A stretch of 64,000 bases of DNA, from contig NZ_BQHJ01000001.1 in the NCBI RefSeq assembly GCF_021603645.1, positions 806,001-870,000 of the forward strand, given 5' to 3'. Numbering within the stretch: the first letter of the stretch is position 1; each line of letters begins with the position of its first letter. The notes below the pieces were generated by a model that made no database searches, was not told the DNA's origin, and saw only the letters and a list, made by a program, of their open reading frames with translations. The position numbers and the translations under genes are program-made. The stretch comes from Pseudomonas pseudonitroreducens (GTDB lineage Bacteria > Pseudomonadota > Gammaproteobacteria > Pseudomonadales > Pseudomonadaceae). Of the stretch, positions 55,794 to 64,000 are shown piece by piece.

Positions 55794-57406
55794 CGACCTG
55801 CTACTCGCTTGGATTGGTGGTAGAGAATCCCGGTCAGGGGGAGTGAAAGGAGGATCATCAGCAAGGCGTAAGGCGCCGCTGCGGCGTAATCGATCTCGCT
55901 GGTTTTTGACCAGAACGCGGTGGCGAGGGTGGAGGTGCCGCTCGGCGAAAGCAGCAAGGTCGCCGTCAGCTCATTGACGATGGCGAGGAACACCAGGGCG
56001 ACGCCCGCTGCCGCACCTGGCGCGGCAAACCGCAGGGTGACGCCGCAGAGGGCCTGCAGGGGAGTGCGACCCAGGCTGCGGGCGATGTTCTCCAGCTCGA
56101 CCGGAGCCTGGGCAAGACCGGCTCGCAGGCTCACCAGCGCACGTGGCAGGAACATCAAGACGTAGGCCAGCAGCACGGTGAACAGGGTCTGGTACAGCGG
56201 TTGCGCAAAGCGGATCGTCACGCTCACCAGCGCCAGCGCAATGACGATGCCGGGGAGCGCGCTGGCAATGTAGTTGCTGCCTTCGAGCAAGCGCTGGAAG
56301 CGGCTCGGTGCGCGCACCGAAATCCAGGCCATTGGCACCGCGGCAATGGTTGTGAGCAGCGCCCCGGCGGCGCCCAGCAGCACCGTCTGGCCAAGGCAGA
56401 CCAGCAGTTCGCTCGAGCTCCAGACGGCAACGCCACCCGCCCCGAGCCATTTCCCCAGCGTCACCAGCGGGACGCCCAGGGAGGCGGCGGTGAACCCCGC
56501 GCACAGCACCAGGACCAGCACCGAGCAGCGCCGCGAAAGTCGGGTCAGCGGCGCAGCGCGTGGGCTGCCGGAGCCGATCCGGGCGTAGCGCGCCGAGCCG
56601 CGGGTGGTGGATTCCAGGCTCAGCAGCAGCAGGCAGCCCAGGGCCAATACGCCTGCCAGCAGGTTAGCCGAAGGGCCGCTGAAGGACGACTGGAACTGGT
56701 CGAAGATTGCCGTCGTGAATGTGTCGAAGCGGATCAGCGCAAACAGGCCGTACTCGGCCAGCAGGTGCAGGGCGACCAGGAGTGATCCGCCCCAGATCGC
56801 CACCCGCAGCTGTGGCAGCACGACTCGCCAGAAAACCCTGGCAGGCGGATTGCCAAGTGACTCGGCGACATCCTCCAGGACCGGATCAAGCCGCCGCAGT
56901 GCCGCCGCCGCTGGCAGGTAGATGAACGGTGAATAGGCGATCAGCGAGACCAGCACTGCCGGGAACAATCCGTGAATCGAGGGCGCCAGGCTGATCCACG
57001 CATAACTGTGGACGAACGCCGGGATAGCCAGCGGGGCCACCACCAGCAAGGACAGCAGGCGCCTGCCGGGAAGAGTGCTGCGCTCTGTCAGCCAGGCCAT
57101 CGCGACGCCATGCAACACGCAAAGCGGCACGGTCAACGCAACCAGGATCACCGTGTTGTACAGCAGCTCCGCAACCCGTGGGCGGAACACCAGCTTGGAG
57201 ATGAGCGGGAGCCCGCCCTGAAAGCCCGCGGCAACCACGAAGAACAGCGGCAGCAAGGCGGCGGCGGAAACCACCAGGGCGGCTCCCAGCACCCAGGGGT
57301 GAGCCGATCGCTGGCGCCAGCGTCGCATCAGCCGGGTGGGCTGCCGCAATACCTTGCCGCGGCCGCCATGCAGGCGTGCATCGGGTTCGAATTGTTGTGC
57401 CGTCAC
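55790..57406 (-). CDS. fbpB: Ferric iron ABC transporter permease (fused double unit)
   Basis: A 538-residue membrane protein with about 12 segments arranged as two permease halves. Each half has an EAA-like loop ([34 protein letters not shown] and [23 protein letters not shown]). Fused permeases are typical of the FbpB/SfuB type. The stop is directly followed by the ATPase start. Confidence 0.87.
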   Translation of the reverse strand: MTAQQFEPDARLHGGRGKVLRQPTRLMRRWRQRSAHPWVLGAALVVSAAALLPLFFVVAAGFQGGLPLISKLVFRPRVAELLYNTVILVALTVPLCVLHGVAMAWLTERSTLPGRRLLSLLVVAPLAIPAFVHSYAWISLAPSIHGLFPAVLVSLIAYSPFIYLPAAAALRRLDPVLEDVAESLGNPPARVFWRVVLPQLRVAIWGGSLLVALHLLAEYGLFALIRFDTFTTAIFDQFQSSFSGPSANLLAGVLALGCLLLLSLESTTRGSARYARIGSGSPRAAPLTRLSRRCSVLVLVLCAGFTAASLGVPLVTLGKWLGAGGVAVWSSSELLVCLGQTVLLGAAGALLTTIAAVPMAWISVRAPSRFQRLLEGSNYIASALPGIVIALALVSVTIRFAQPLYQTLFTVLLAYVLMFLPRALVSLRAGLAQAPVELENIARSLGRTPLQALCGVTLRFAAPGAAAGVALVFLAIVNELTATLLLSPSGTSTLATAFWSKTSEIDYAAAAPYALLMILLSLPLTGILYHQSKRVAGR

Positions 57407-58426
57407 TTAGAGCAGGCCTGCCTGAATCATCAGGTCCACGACCTTCTGGCTGTCCAGCCTGGATACGTCGATGACGGGGGCGTCCAGCTGGTCCAGCGGG
57501 ACCAGTTGCGGGTTCGACGGTTCACCTTCACCCACGGCATATTCGAACGAGGTGCCCTCCCGCAAGATGGCTTGCCCCTTCTTCCCGGTAATCCACTTGA
57601 GGAATGCCTGGGCTTGCTGAGGATGCTTGCTGGAAGCCAATACGCCGCCGCCCGACAGGCTGATGAAGGCGCCGGGGTCCTGGTTCCTGAAGTAGTGCAA
57701 TGCCGTGTGGTTACTGTTCTCCCCGGTCCTGGCCTGATCCCCGAAGAAGTAGTAGTGGTAGATCACCCCGGAATCGATCTGGCCGGCGTTGACGGCCTTC
57801 AGAACCGCATTGTTGCCGCGATAGTTCCTGGCGCCTGCCTTGAGCGAGTCGAGCCAGTCGAGCGTGGCTTGTTCGCCTTTCAGTTCGAGGAGCGCACCGA
57901 CGATCGCCTGGAAGTCCGCACCTGCCGCGGACGCGGACCAGCGGCCGATCCATTGCGGCTCGGCCAGCTCCAGCAGCGACTTCGGCAGTTCGGACTCTTT
58001 CACCCGGTCCTTGTTGTAGACGAACACAGTCGAGCGGGCCGCGATACCGACCCAGCGACCTTGCGCTGTCCGGAACGGCGCTGCGACCTGGGCAATCGTG
58101 CTCGGGTCGACGGGGGCAAAGAGCCCGGCATGATCGACCAGCATCATGGCTGGGGAGTTTTCGGTCAGGAAAACATCGGCAGGGGAGGCTTTGCCCTCCT
58201 GGACGATCTGGTTGCCCAGTTCGATGTCGTCACCCTTGCGCAGGGTGACCTTGATTCCGGTATCGCGAGTGAAGCCCTCGCTCCAGGCTTTGGTCAGTGA
58301 TTCGTGCTGGGCGTCGTAGACTACGATGCCCTCGTCGTCGGATGCCGCGTATGCCGTGCCGATGCCCAGCAACGCCGCAGTTCCGATTGCTATCAGGATC
58401 ACTAACGAGGCACCGTGCACTTTCAT
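57407..58426 (-). CDS. fbpA: Periplasmic ferric-iron binding protein
   Basis: A 339-residue exported binding protein starting at 58426 (GGAG upstream). A signal peptide ends near YAASDD. IVVYDAQHESLTKAWSEGF at the mature start and the tyrosine pair in VIYHYYFFGDQ correspond to the iron-ligand tyrosines of FbpA. It captures Fe3+ in the periplasm and delivers it to FbpB. A Fur-like site is found ~100 bp upstream. Confidence 0.88.
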   Translation of the reverse strand: MKVHGASLVILIAIGTAALLGIGTAYAASDDEGIVVYDAQHESLTKAWSEGFTRDTGIKVTLRKGDDIELGNQIVQEGKASPADVFLTENSPAMMLVDHAGLFAPVDPSTIAQVAAPFRTAQGRWVGIAARSTVFVYNKDRVKESELPKSLLELAEPQWIGRWSASAAGADFQAIVGALLELKGEQATLDWLDSLKAGARNYRGNNAVLKAVNAGQIDSGVIYHYYFFGDQARTGENSNHTALHYFRNQDPGAFISLSGGGVLASSKHPQQAQAFLKWITGKKGQAILREGTSFEYAVGEGEPSNPQLVPLDQLDAPVIDVSRLDSQKVVDLMIQAGLL

Positions 58427-58526
58427 CAATCGCCGCTCCAATGGGTTCTTGTCGACGACGAGCAGGGCCACGCAGTGCCCGGATCGTCGCTCGCGAATGG
58501 CGGCGATATTGGCGTTATGGCTGTTA

Positions 58527-58547
58527 AGAAATTGTCATTCTCATTTG
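58527..58547 (-). promoter_or_regulatory. Possible Fur box before fbpA
   Basis: The minus strand reads CAAATGAGAATGACAATTTCT, an A/T-rich stretch with GAGAATGA resembling Fur hexamers. It is located about 100 bp upstream of the fbpA start. It fits an iron-regulated transporter, but the match is partial. Confidence 0.45.
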
Positions 58548-58611
58548 AAGCCTGCGTGATGAAAGCGCTGCCAACGACCCCGGGGCACGCGGTCGAGTGA
58601 ACGGCGCGAGG

Positions 58612-58627
58612 GCAACCTGCAGGTTGC
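58612..58627. promoter_or_regulatory. Perfect 16-bp palindrome
   Basis: GCAACCTGCAGGTTGC, fully self-complementary, between the DUF3313 gene and fbpA. It is a candidate protein-binding site, but no adjacent regulator gene is present. Confidence 0.4.
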
Positions 58628-58667
58628 TGCGTCCGTCACGCCAATGGCGGCGTTCGAACCTCGGGAG

Positions 58668-58693
58668 GCCTGGCTCCTGAAGGCGAGCCAGGC
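58668..58693. terminator. Hairpin after the DUF3313 gene
   Basis: GCCTGGCTC-8 nt-GAGCCAGGC, perfect 9-bp stem, nine bases past the stop of the DUF3313 gene on the minus strand. No T-run follows. Probable terminator. Confidence 0.5.
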
Positions 58694-58701
58694 TCCGGGC
58701 A

Positions 58702-59367
58702 TCACTTGCGCTTGAGTTGCTCGTAGGACTTGACCATGTCCCGCGCCCAGGTATCGAGCAGGGCCTTGGCATCGTTGGCGGACATGACCTGGGAGGAGTT
58801 TTCCAGTTCGGTGCCGGCGCCCTTGCGCACCACTTCGGCGACCACCTTGCCGTCGCTGCCGTCGAGGAAGGCCGCTTCGGTGGCGATGCTGGTGTCCTGG
58901 TCGCGGATGCCCGTCGCGGTGCTGACGCCAGCGGCGATCAAGGCGATGGGAATCACCTCGTAAGGCTGCAGGCCCTTGGTGGCGGCACTCACGGCGGTGA
59001 TCGCCGGGCGCACGATCAGCACACCCTGCCCAGGACCGTCAGCCAGCGGCAGGACCTTGGAGAATTGCGTCTTCAGCGTCTGGTCGTAGTACTGGGTGAT
59101 GCCGCTCAGGGTGCTCTGCGGGATTTTCTCGCTGGGTTGGGGTTGCGGGTAGAGCTGGCTGGGTTCGACATACACGCTGGTGAACTGGCTGACGTCGATA
59201 CCAGGCTTGATCCAGCGCATCACCGGGGCGCCGGAGGGCGATTTTTCTTCCTTGAGGACGCTGTAGTCCTTGAGGAAGCCGGAGTATTTCTCGGGCTCGA
59301 CGTACTTGCTTGCGCAGCCGGCGAGGGTGAGGGAAGCCAGGCACAGGGCCAGGATTTTGCTGTGCAT
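58702..59367 (-). CDS. DUF3313 lipoprotein
   Basis: A 221-residue protein with a lipobox LAGC (Cys about residue 18), start at 59367 after AAGGAG. The mature part has the DUF3313 pattern YSGFLKDYSVLKE..., RWIKPGIDVSQFTSVYVEP and TGIRDQDTSIATEAAFLD. These are small outer-membrane-associated lipoproteins of unknown role. It lies 76 bp downstream of a FadL-family gene on the same strand and may be cotranscribed. Confidence 0.8.
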   Translation of the reverse strand: MHSKILALCLASLTLAGCASKYVEPEKYSGFLKDYSVLKEEKSPSGAPVMRWIKPGIDVSQFTSVYVEPSQLYPQPQPSEKIPQSTLSGITQYYDQTLKTQFSKVLPLADGPGQGVLIVRPAITAVSAATKGLQPYEVIPIALIAAGVSTATGIRDQDTSIATEAAFLDGSDGKVVAEVVRKGAGTELENSSQVMSANDAKALLDTWARDMVKSYEQLKRK

Positions 59368-59443
59368 CGAGTCGCTCCTTATAGGTACTGCAGGTGTTGG
59401 GTCGCGTTCTTCGTCGCGTGAGTGCTGCTTCTGCCGCGGAATA

Positions 59444-60745
59444 TCAGAAGCGCCAGGTCGCACCGCCGCCAAGGATGTGCAGGGCGGCGTTGCGATAGGT
59501 ACCGGAAAGGGTTTCGCCGGAGCGTGACTTGGTCTGCTCGTCGTCCATGTCGCCGAGCCACACCAGGGTATAGGCCAGGTGCAGGTCGAGCCCTTCGTCA
59601 AGCTGGTAGTTCACCCCGGTCGCCAGGCGCCAGGCTTCGCCCATGGGGTTGTCCACGGTGCGGTCCTTGTCGTCCACCGCCGAGCTGTCGTAGCCCAGCC
59701 CCATGCTCCAGCGCAGGCGGGGATTGGCCTGGTACTGGGCGCCGAGCGAGGCGTGCCAGGTGTCCTTGTACTGGCGGTCGACGGTGCGGTCGACGCCGCC
59801 GGCGTTGGCATCGACCTCCACGCCGATCTGGCCGAAGTCGCTCCAGTCCTGCCAGCCCAGGCTGCCCAGCAGCTTCCATTGCGGGTCGAGCTGGTGGGCG
59901 ATGCTCAGGGTCGCTGTCTGCGGGATGTTCATGTCCAGCTCGAGGGAGTCGACGTCCAGGCGATTCAGCGCGGCATTGATGATCGGGTTGCTGACCTTGC
60001 GTACATCGGGGCTGTCCTTGAACTCCAGCTTGACCTTGCTGGTGTAGGCGAAACCGATCTGCGTACTGTCGCTCAGGTGGTAGAGCAGGCCGAGGTTGAC
60101 TCCGGTGCCAACGTCGGTGTCCTTGTATTCCAGCTGGCCGTCGGGGCGGTCGCGCAACCCGAGCAGGTTGTTGTTGATCGCCATCTCGGTGCGGTAGTAG
60201 CCATAGACGATGCGCGGGCCGATGCCGACCGTGAGCTGGTCGGTGAACTTGTGCGCCAGGGTCGGCTGGAAGGACACACCGATGATCGCCGCCTCCTGGG
60301 TGAAATAGCGCCCGGCCCAGTCGTCGTCATAGTCCAGCGCCAGGCCGAAGTTGCCGTACATGCCGAAGCCGATGGCCGAGCGGTCGTCGACCTGGTGGCT
60401 GATGAACAGGCTGGAGCCGGGCAGCCATTGCAGGGCATTGCCGCCTTCGTTGCCATCGAACTGATTGTTGCTGTCGCGGGAGAAGCGGATGTCGCCGAGG
60501 ATCACCTGGGCGTTGGCGTTGATCTGCGTGCCCTTGAGCTCGGCGATGCCGGCCGGGTTGCTCATCAGCACGCTGGGGTCGTTGGCCAATGCCGCGGAGC
60601 CGGCGTTGGCGAGGCCGTTGCCTTCCTGCCCGGTTTCGTAGATCAGGATGCCGCCCGCCAGCGCAGGGCTGCTCAGGCAAGCCAGGAAAACTGTCGACAG
60701 CAGATAAACAGAAGCAGGCTTGGTTCGTGGGTGATCCGCGTTCAT
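59444..60745 (-). CDS. FadL/OmpP1-family outer membrane transporter (second copy)
   Basis: A 433-residue barrel starting at 60745 (GGAG). After the signal peptide (PALA-GG) come ETGQEGNGLANAGSAALANDPSVLMSNPAGIAEL, the FadL hatch and NPAG motif, and a C-terminal WRF. It is only distantly similar to the FadL at 9.9 kb. It should pass hydrophobic molecules. It is divergent from the exported peptide/arylsulfatase genes, so a link to uptake of sulfated or lipid-like compounds is possible but unproven. Confidence 0.85.
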   Translation of the reverse strand: MNADHPRTKPASVYLLSTVFLACLSSPALAGGILIYETGQEGNGLANAGSAALANDPSVLMSNPAGIAELKGTQINANAQVILGDIRFSRDSNNQFDGNEGGNALQWLPGSSLFISHQVDDRSAIGFGMYGNFGLALDYDDDWAGRYFTQEAAIIGVSFQPTLAHKFTDQLTVGIGPRIVYGYYRTEMAINNNLLGLRDRPDGQLEYKDTDVGTGVNLGLLYHLSDSTQIGFAYTSKVKLEFKDSPDVRKVSNPIINAALNRLDVDSLELDMNIPQTATLSIAHQLDPQWKLLGSLGWQDWSDFGQIGVEVDANAGGVDRTVDRQYKDTWHASLGAQYQANPRLRWSMGLGYDSSAVDDKDRTVDNPMGEAWRLATGVNYQLDEGLDLHLAYTLVWLGDMDDEQTKSRSGETLSGTYRNAALHILGGGATWRF

Positions 60746-61116
60746 CTGGCGCTCCGAGTGCATGCCGTTACCAACCGCCACGAATGCAGGCCTGTGGCGG
60801 CTCAATGCTCCGAATGCTGTCTGGAGTCGACTGCTGCTTCCCCATCGAGAGGGGACTGTGGAATCAGCCTAGATAGCCAAATGCGATGTGCAAGCCGACT
60901 TTAGGTTCCGGGTGAAATTAATGCGCAGCGCATGGCCTCTCCGGGTGCATGCCATTTGCTCGGCTACGCCGGGCAGTGCGTAGGCCAGGAGGCGTCTCGC
61001 TGACGTGAAATGAAAAAAACCTGACGTGAAAAGCCAAGAAAACAGGTGCGCTTCTTCCGAACACTTGCAGGCAATAACAACGCTGCAGCGGCCGGTGCCG
61101 AATGTAGGAGATCGCC
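60746..61116. other. Divergent region between the FadL-like and sulfatase genes
   Basis: 371 bases. It holds an 11-bp direct repeat (61000-61031, listed separately) and a short palindrome ATGCGCAGCGCAT near 60921. No gene is visible. It must contain both divergent promoters. Confidence 0.5.
61000..61031. promoter_or_regulatory. Pair of 11-bp direct repeats, 21 bp apart
   Basis: CTGACGTGAAA occurs at 61000-61010 and 61021-61031. The start-to-start distance of 21 bp equals two helical turns, as expected for two protomers of an activator binding one DNA face. They lie 86-117 bp upstream of the peptide gene. Confidence 0.5.
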
Positions 61117-61263
61117 ATGCGCTTATTGGCTTGCCTGTTCCTTGTCGCGGCAGTCGGGCTTTCCTGTGCCGCCACTCAGGACCATGTGCCGACACCCAGG
61201 GCCGATACGGCAGGGCTCGGGGGAATCCCGGCCAGCGTAGGTGACATCTTCAATCGATTCTGA
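61117..61263 (+). CDS. Small exported peptide upstream of the sulfatase
   Basis: A 48-codon frame with a good ribosome site (TAGGAG, 6 bp spacing) and a clear signal peptide, MRLLACLFLVAAVGLSCAA. A mature part of about 29 residues ends GIPASVGDIFNRF. It is 49 bp ahead of the arylsulfatase. LSCA could be a lipobox, making it a tiny lipoprotein. The function is unknown; translation is likely given the start context. Confidence 0.55.
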   Translation: MRLLACLFLVAAVGLSCAATQDHVPTPRADTAGLGGIPASVGDIFNRF

Positions 61264-61312
61264 GCGCTGCGCCGAAACCAGCCCAACTCCCTGCAACAAG
61301 GCTATAACAACA

Positions 61313-62866
61313 ATGAAATCGGGTTCTCGTCTGGCTCATTGGTGTGGCATCGCCACGCTCATGCTTGCATGCATGTCCTCGCCGACAGCGCTACTGGCTG
61401 CTGACAAGCCGAATATCCTGGTCATCTTCGGCGACGACATCGGCATCACCAACATCAGCAAGTACAGCTACGGAATGATGGGCTACAAGACGCCCAACAT
61501 AGATCGCCTGGCCAACGAGGGCGTGATGTTCACCGACTACTACGGTGAGCAGAGCTGCACCGCCGGACGTGCGGCCTTCATCACCGGCCAGCACCCGGTG
61601 CGCACCGGCCTGACCAAGGTCGGAATCCCCGGCTCGCCGATCGGCATCCAGAAAGAGGACCCGACGCTGGCCGAGCTGCTCAAGCCGCTGGGCTACATGA
61701 CCGGCCAGTTCGGCAAGAACCACCTGGGCGACCGCGACGAGTTCCTTCCCACCAACCACGGCTTCGACGAGTTCTTCGGCAATCTCTACCACCTCAATGC
61801 CGAAGAGGGGCCGGAAGACCCTGACTGGACGAAGAACCCGGCCATCGACAAGCTGATCCACCCGCGCGGCGTCATCCACAGCACCGCCGACGGCAAGATC
61901 GAGGACCTTGGCGCGCTCAACAGCAAGCGCATGGAAACGATCGACGAAGAATTCCTGCAAGCCTCGAAGAACTTCATCGACAAGGCGGTCAAGGCCGACA
62001 AACCCTTCTTCGTCTGGTTCAACTCCAGCCGCATGCACTACTACACGCACATCAGCGACAAGGTGGCGGGCAAGTCCGGGCAGGATTTCTACAACGACGG
62101 CATGCTCGAGCACGATGGCCACGTCGGCCAGTTGCTCAAGCAACTCGACGACCTGGGCGTGAGCGAAAACACCATCGTGCTCTACACCACCGACAACGGC
62201 GTGCACTTCAACCAGTGGCCGGATGCGGGTATCACGCCGTTCCGCGGCGAGAAGAACACCAACTGGGAGGGTGGTTTCCGGGTGCCGGCCATCGTCCGCT
62301 GGCCGAATCACTTCAAGGCCGGTGAGGTGTCCAACGACATCATGTCCGCCCAGGACTGGCTGCCGACGCTGATGGCCGCCGCGGGCGTCAGCGACGTCAA
62401 GGAGCAGTTGCTCAAGGGCTACCAGGCCGGGCCGAAGCAGTTCAAGGTCCACCTGGACGGCTACAACTTCCTGCCCTACCTGGAGGGCAGAAGCGAGAAG
62501 GGTCCGCGCACCGACTTCTACTATTTCAGCGATGATGGCAAGTTGCTCGGCATGCGCGATGGCGACTGGAAGGTGGTGTTCTCCGAGCAGCGCGCGAAGC
62601 GCTTCGACGTGTGGCGCGACCCCTTCGTCGACCTGCGGATTCCCAAGGTCTTCAACCTGCGGCGCGATCCGTTCGAGCGCGCCGACACCGACTCCAACAG
62701 CTACAACGTCTGGTGGGACAAGAAGGTGGCAGTGGTGGCCTTGCCGGCGATGATCCGTGTCCAGCAGTTCCTCACCACGTTCAAGGAGTTCCCGCCGCGC
62801 CAGCGCCCGGCCACTTTCACCGTGGACCAGATGCTCGAGAAGTTCATGCACTACCAGGAGCAGTGA
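61313..62866 (+). CDS. Exported arylsulfatase (formylglycine type)
   Basis: A 517-residue sulfatase starting at 61313; an in-frame open stretch upstream covers the small peptide's end in another frame. A signal peptide ends near LLAADKP. The metal site begins with IFGDDIG. C82 in SCTAGRAAFITGQ is the residue converted to formylglycine (C-x-A-x-R variant of the usual C-x-P-x-R). YTTDNGVHFNQWPDAGITPFRGEKNTNWEGGFRVP carries the remaining metal and sulfate ligands. It hydrolyses sulfate esters in the periplasm. No maturase gene is present in the window. Confidence 0.9.
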   Translation: MKSGSRLAHWCGIATLMLACMSSPTALLAADKPNILVIFGDDIGITNISKYSYGMMGYKTPNIDRLANEGVMFTDYYGEQSCTAGRAAFITGQHPVRTGLTKVGIPGSPIGIQKEDPTLAELLKPLGYMTGQFGKNHLGDRDEFLPTNHGFDEFFGNLYHLNAEEGPEDPDWTKNPAIDKLIHPRGVIHSTADGKIEDLGALNSKRMETIDEEFLQASKNFIDKAVKADKPFFVWFNSSRMHYYTHISDKVAGKSGQDFYNDGMLEHDGHVGQLLKQLDDLGVSENTIVLYTTDNGVHFNQWPDAGITPFRGEKNTNWEGGFRVPAIVRWPNHFKAGEVSNDIMSAQDWLPTLMAAAGVSDVKEQLLKGYQAGPKQFKVHLDGYNFLPYLEGRSEKGPRTDFYYFSDDGKLLGMRDGDWKVVFSEQRAKRFDVWRDPFVDLRIPKVFNLRRDPFERADTDSNSYNVWWDKKVAVVALPAMIRVQQFLTTFKEFPPRQRPATFTVDQMLEKFMHYQEQ

Positions 62867-62890
62867 GCGTTCCCCGGCGCCGCTGCACGT

Positions 62891-62916
62891 GGCCCGCGCG
62901 CATTGCTGCGCGGGCC
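62891..62916. terminator. Hairpin after the sulfatase gene
   Basis: GGCCCGCGC-8 nt-GCGCGGGCC, perfect 9-bp stem 24 bases after the stop. No T-run follows, so it is a probable but non-canonical terminator. Confidence 0.5.
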
Positions 62917-63139
62917 TCGCACTGCTCGAAGTGGCGATGGCGCAAGCCAGGAACGCCAGGCACGCTGCCGCCAGCGGCTGTGGTTCTGCCGGTTCGCAGT
63001 ATGGCAACGCGCTTCCATAGCGAAGTGCTGCAAGCGGGCTACTGTTATCCAGCAGGCCGTGGCACGGCAGTGTGTCTGGAGGGCAGCTCCAGTACGCCAG
63101 CGGCAAGGACCCCGAACCCACGGTACAAGGATCATCCCC

Positions 63140-64000
63140 GTGTCCACGCGTGAACAGATTGCTGGCCTGGAGGCTGCCGTATCGGCGCAGGTCCTCGGCC
63201 AGGAAGAAACCGTCCGGCACATCCTGCTGGGCCTGCTGGCCAATGGTCACGTCCTGCTGGAGAGTCTGCCCGGCCTGGCCAAGACCCGCACCGTCAAGGC
63301 GCTGTCGCGCCACCTCGATGCGCGCATGAGCCGCGTGCAGTTCACCCCCGACCTGCTGCCGTCGGATATCACCGGCGCCGAGATCCTCCAGCAGACCGAG
63401 CAGGGCAACCAGCTGAAGTTCCAGCCCGGCCCTCTGTTCGGCAACGTCATCCTCGCCGACGAGATCAACCGCGCGCCGGCCAAGGTCCAGGCGGCGCTGC
63501 TCGAGGCCATGGAAGAGCGCCAGATCACCGTGGCCGGGCAGACGCACCGCATGCCGGGGCTGTTCATGGTGCTGGCGACGCAGAACCCCATCGAGCAGGA
63601 GGGCACCTACCCGCTGCCCGAAGCGCAGATGGACCGCTTCCTGATGAAGCTGCTGATCGACTACCCCAAGGTCGAGGACGAGTCGCGCGTGCTGCAACTG
63701 GTGCGTACCGAGGAACGCCGCCAGCAGTCCGCCGAGGCGCCCGCCGAGCTCACCCCGCTCGCCCAGGAGACGCTGTTCGCCGCACGCCGGGAGGTGGGCG
63801 ACGTGCACGTCGCCGCCGCCATCGACCGCTACCTGATCGACCTGATCAATGCCACGCGCCGCCCGGCCGATTACGACGCCGACCTGGCCCGCTGGCTGAA
63901 GGTCGGTGCCAGTCCGCGTGGCGGCATCAGCCTGGACCGGGTCGCCCGCGCGCACGCCTGGATGGCCGGCAACGACTATGTGACGCCCGACGATGTGTGC
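63140..64000 (+). CDS. moxR: MoxR-family AAA+ ATPase, partial
   Basis: The first 287 residues of a MoxR ATPase; the gene runs off the right edge. The GTG start at 63140 follows AAGGA. Walker A is the MoxR variant LLESLPGLAKT, Walker B is VILADEINRAPAKVQAALLEAMEERQ, and sensor 1 is LATQNPIEQEGTYPLPEAQMDRF. MoxR proteins act as chaperones for metalloproteins or membrane complexes and are usually followed by DUF58 and VWA-domain genes, which would lie outside the window. Confidence 0.9.
   Translation, partial: MSTREQIAGLEAAVSAQVLGQEETVRHILLGLLANGHVLLESLPGLAKTRTVKALSRHLDARMSRVQFTPDLLPSDITGAEILQQTEQGNQLKFQPGPLFGNVILADEINRAPAKVQAALLEAMEERQITVAGQTHRMPGLFMVLATQNPIEQEGTYPLPEAQMDRFLMKLLIDYPKVEDESRVLQLVRTEERRQQSAEAPAELTPLAQETLFAARREVGDVHVAAAIDRYLIDLINATRRPADYDADLARWLKVGASPRGGISLDRVARAHAWMAGNDYVTPDDVC

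Noticed and set aside
61391-63955. An 854-codon open frame on the minus strand opposite the sulfatase and moxR genes
   Set aside because: It is antisense to two genes with clear family motifs, has V/H/G/A-biased composition typical of GC-rich shadow frames, and has no domain.

Overview
The window is about 64 kb of GC-rich bacterial chromosome. Dense gene packing, TonB/FecI/FecR signalling, FadL and DUF1302/DUF1329 proteins, an arsRBCH operon and AGGAG-type ribosome sites all point to Pseudomonas, probably a soil or water species of the P. aeruginosa / nitroreducens / citronellolis type. The genus is an inference from gene style. I saw no rRNA, tRNA, CRISPR array, complete insertion sequence or prophage.

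Layout. 0-8.2 kb: the first gene of a formate dehydrogenase operon (fdsG, leaving the window leftwards); a three-gene export cluster (lipoprotein cytochrome c, Tat-exported flavin oxidase, Tat-exported alanine-racemase-fold protein); an MltF-like lytic transglycosylase; an amino-acid/amine oxidase with an AraC regulator. 8.3-9.8 kb: a scarred region with an acyl-CoA dehydrogenase remnant, a YheT-type hydrolase and a perfect 19-bp inverted repeat. 9.85-25.4 kb: a catabolic island with a complete meta-cleavage pathway (flavin hydroxylase, type I extradiol dioxygenase, C-C hydrolase, mhpD/F/E homologues), an SDR, a FadL porin, DUF1302 and DUF1329 envelope proteins, a TetR regulator, and two amidohydrolases of the decarboxylase superfamily, one cytosolic and one Tat-exported. 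25.6-29.7 kb: an iron-responsive FecI/FecR/TonB-receptor unit. 29.8-33.4 kb: LysR, a DUF998 membrane protein and a diguanylate cyclase, with two copies of a palindromic intergenic repeat. 33.6-39.4 kb: a two-partner secretion pair. 39.8-45 kb: a second catabolic operon (TetR, VOC dioxygenase, FAA-family hydrolase, acyl-CoA ligase). 45-48.5 kb: arsR-B-C-H with an arsN1-like acetyltransferase. 48.6-54.3 kb: a TetR/MFS efflux pair, a two-component system, a lipoprotein and a membrane protein. 54.7-58.4 kb: a ferric-iron FbpABC transporter. 58.7-64 kb: a DUF3313 lipoprotein, a second FadL-family porin, a tiny exported peptide, an arylsulfatase and the start of a moxR gene.

The most interesting observation is a shared operator. 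The motif TGAACA-N4-TGTTCA occurs as a perfect or near-perfect palindrome at five places: before the meta-cleavage operon (18686-18713), on both sides of the tetR/amidohydrolase intergenic region (22889-22906, 22982-23001), and on both sides of the corresponding region 21 kb away (44555-44574, 44710-44727). The two TetR proteins are paralogues. In the second copy the divergent amidohydrolase has been reduced to its first ~40 codons, while its operator and start codon remain. This suggests one regulon assembled by duplication, with two autoregulated TetR repressors controlling two aromatic-degradation operons. The substrate is unknown. The gene content suggests a hydrophobic, possibly carboxylated, phenolic compound taken up through FadL.
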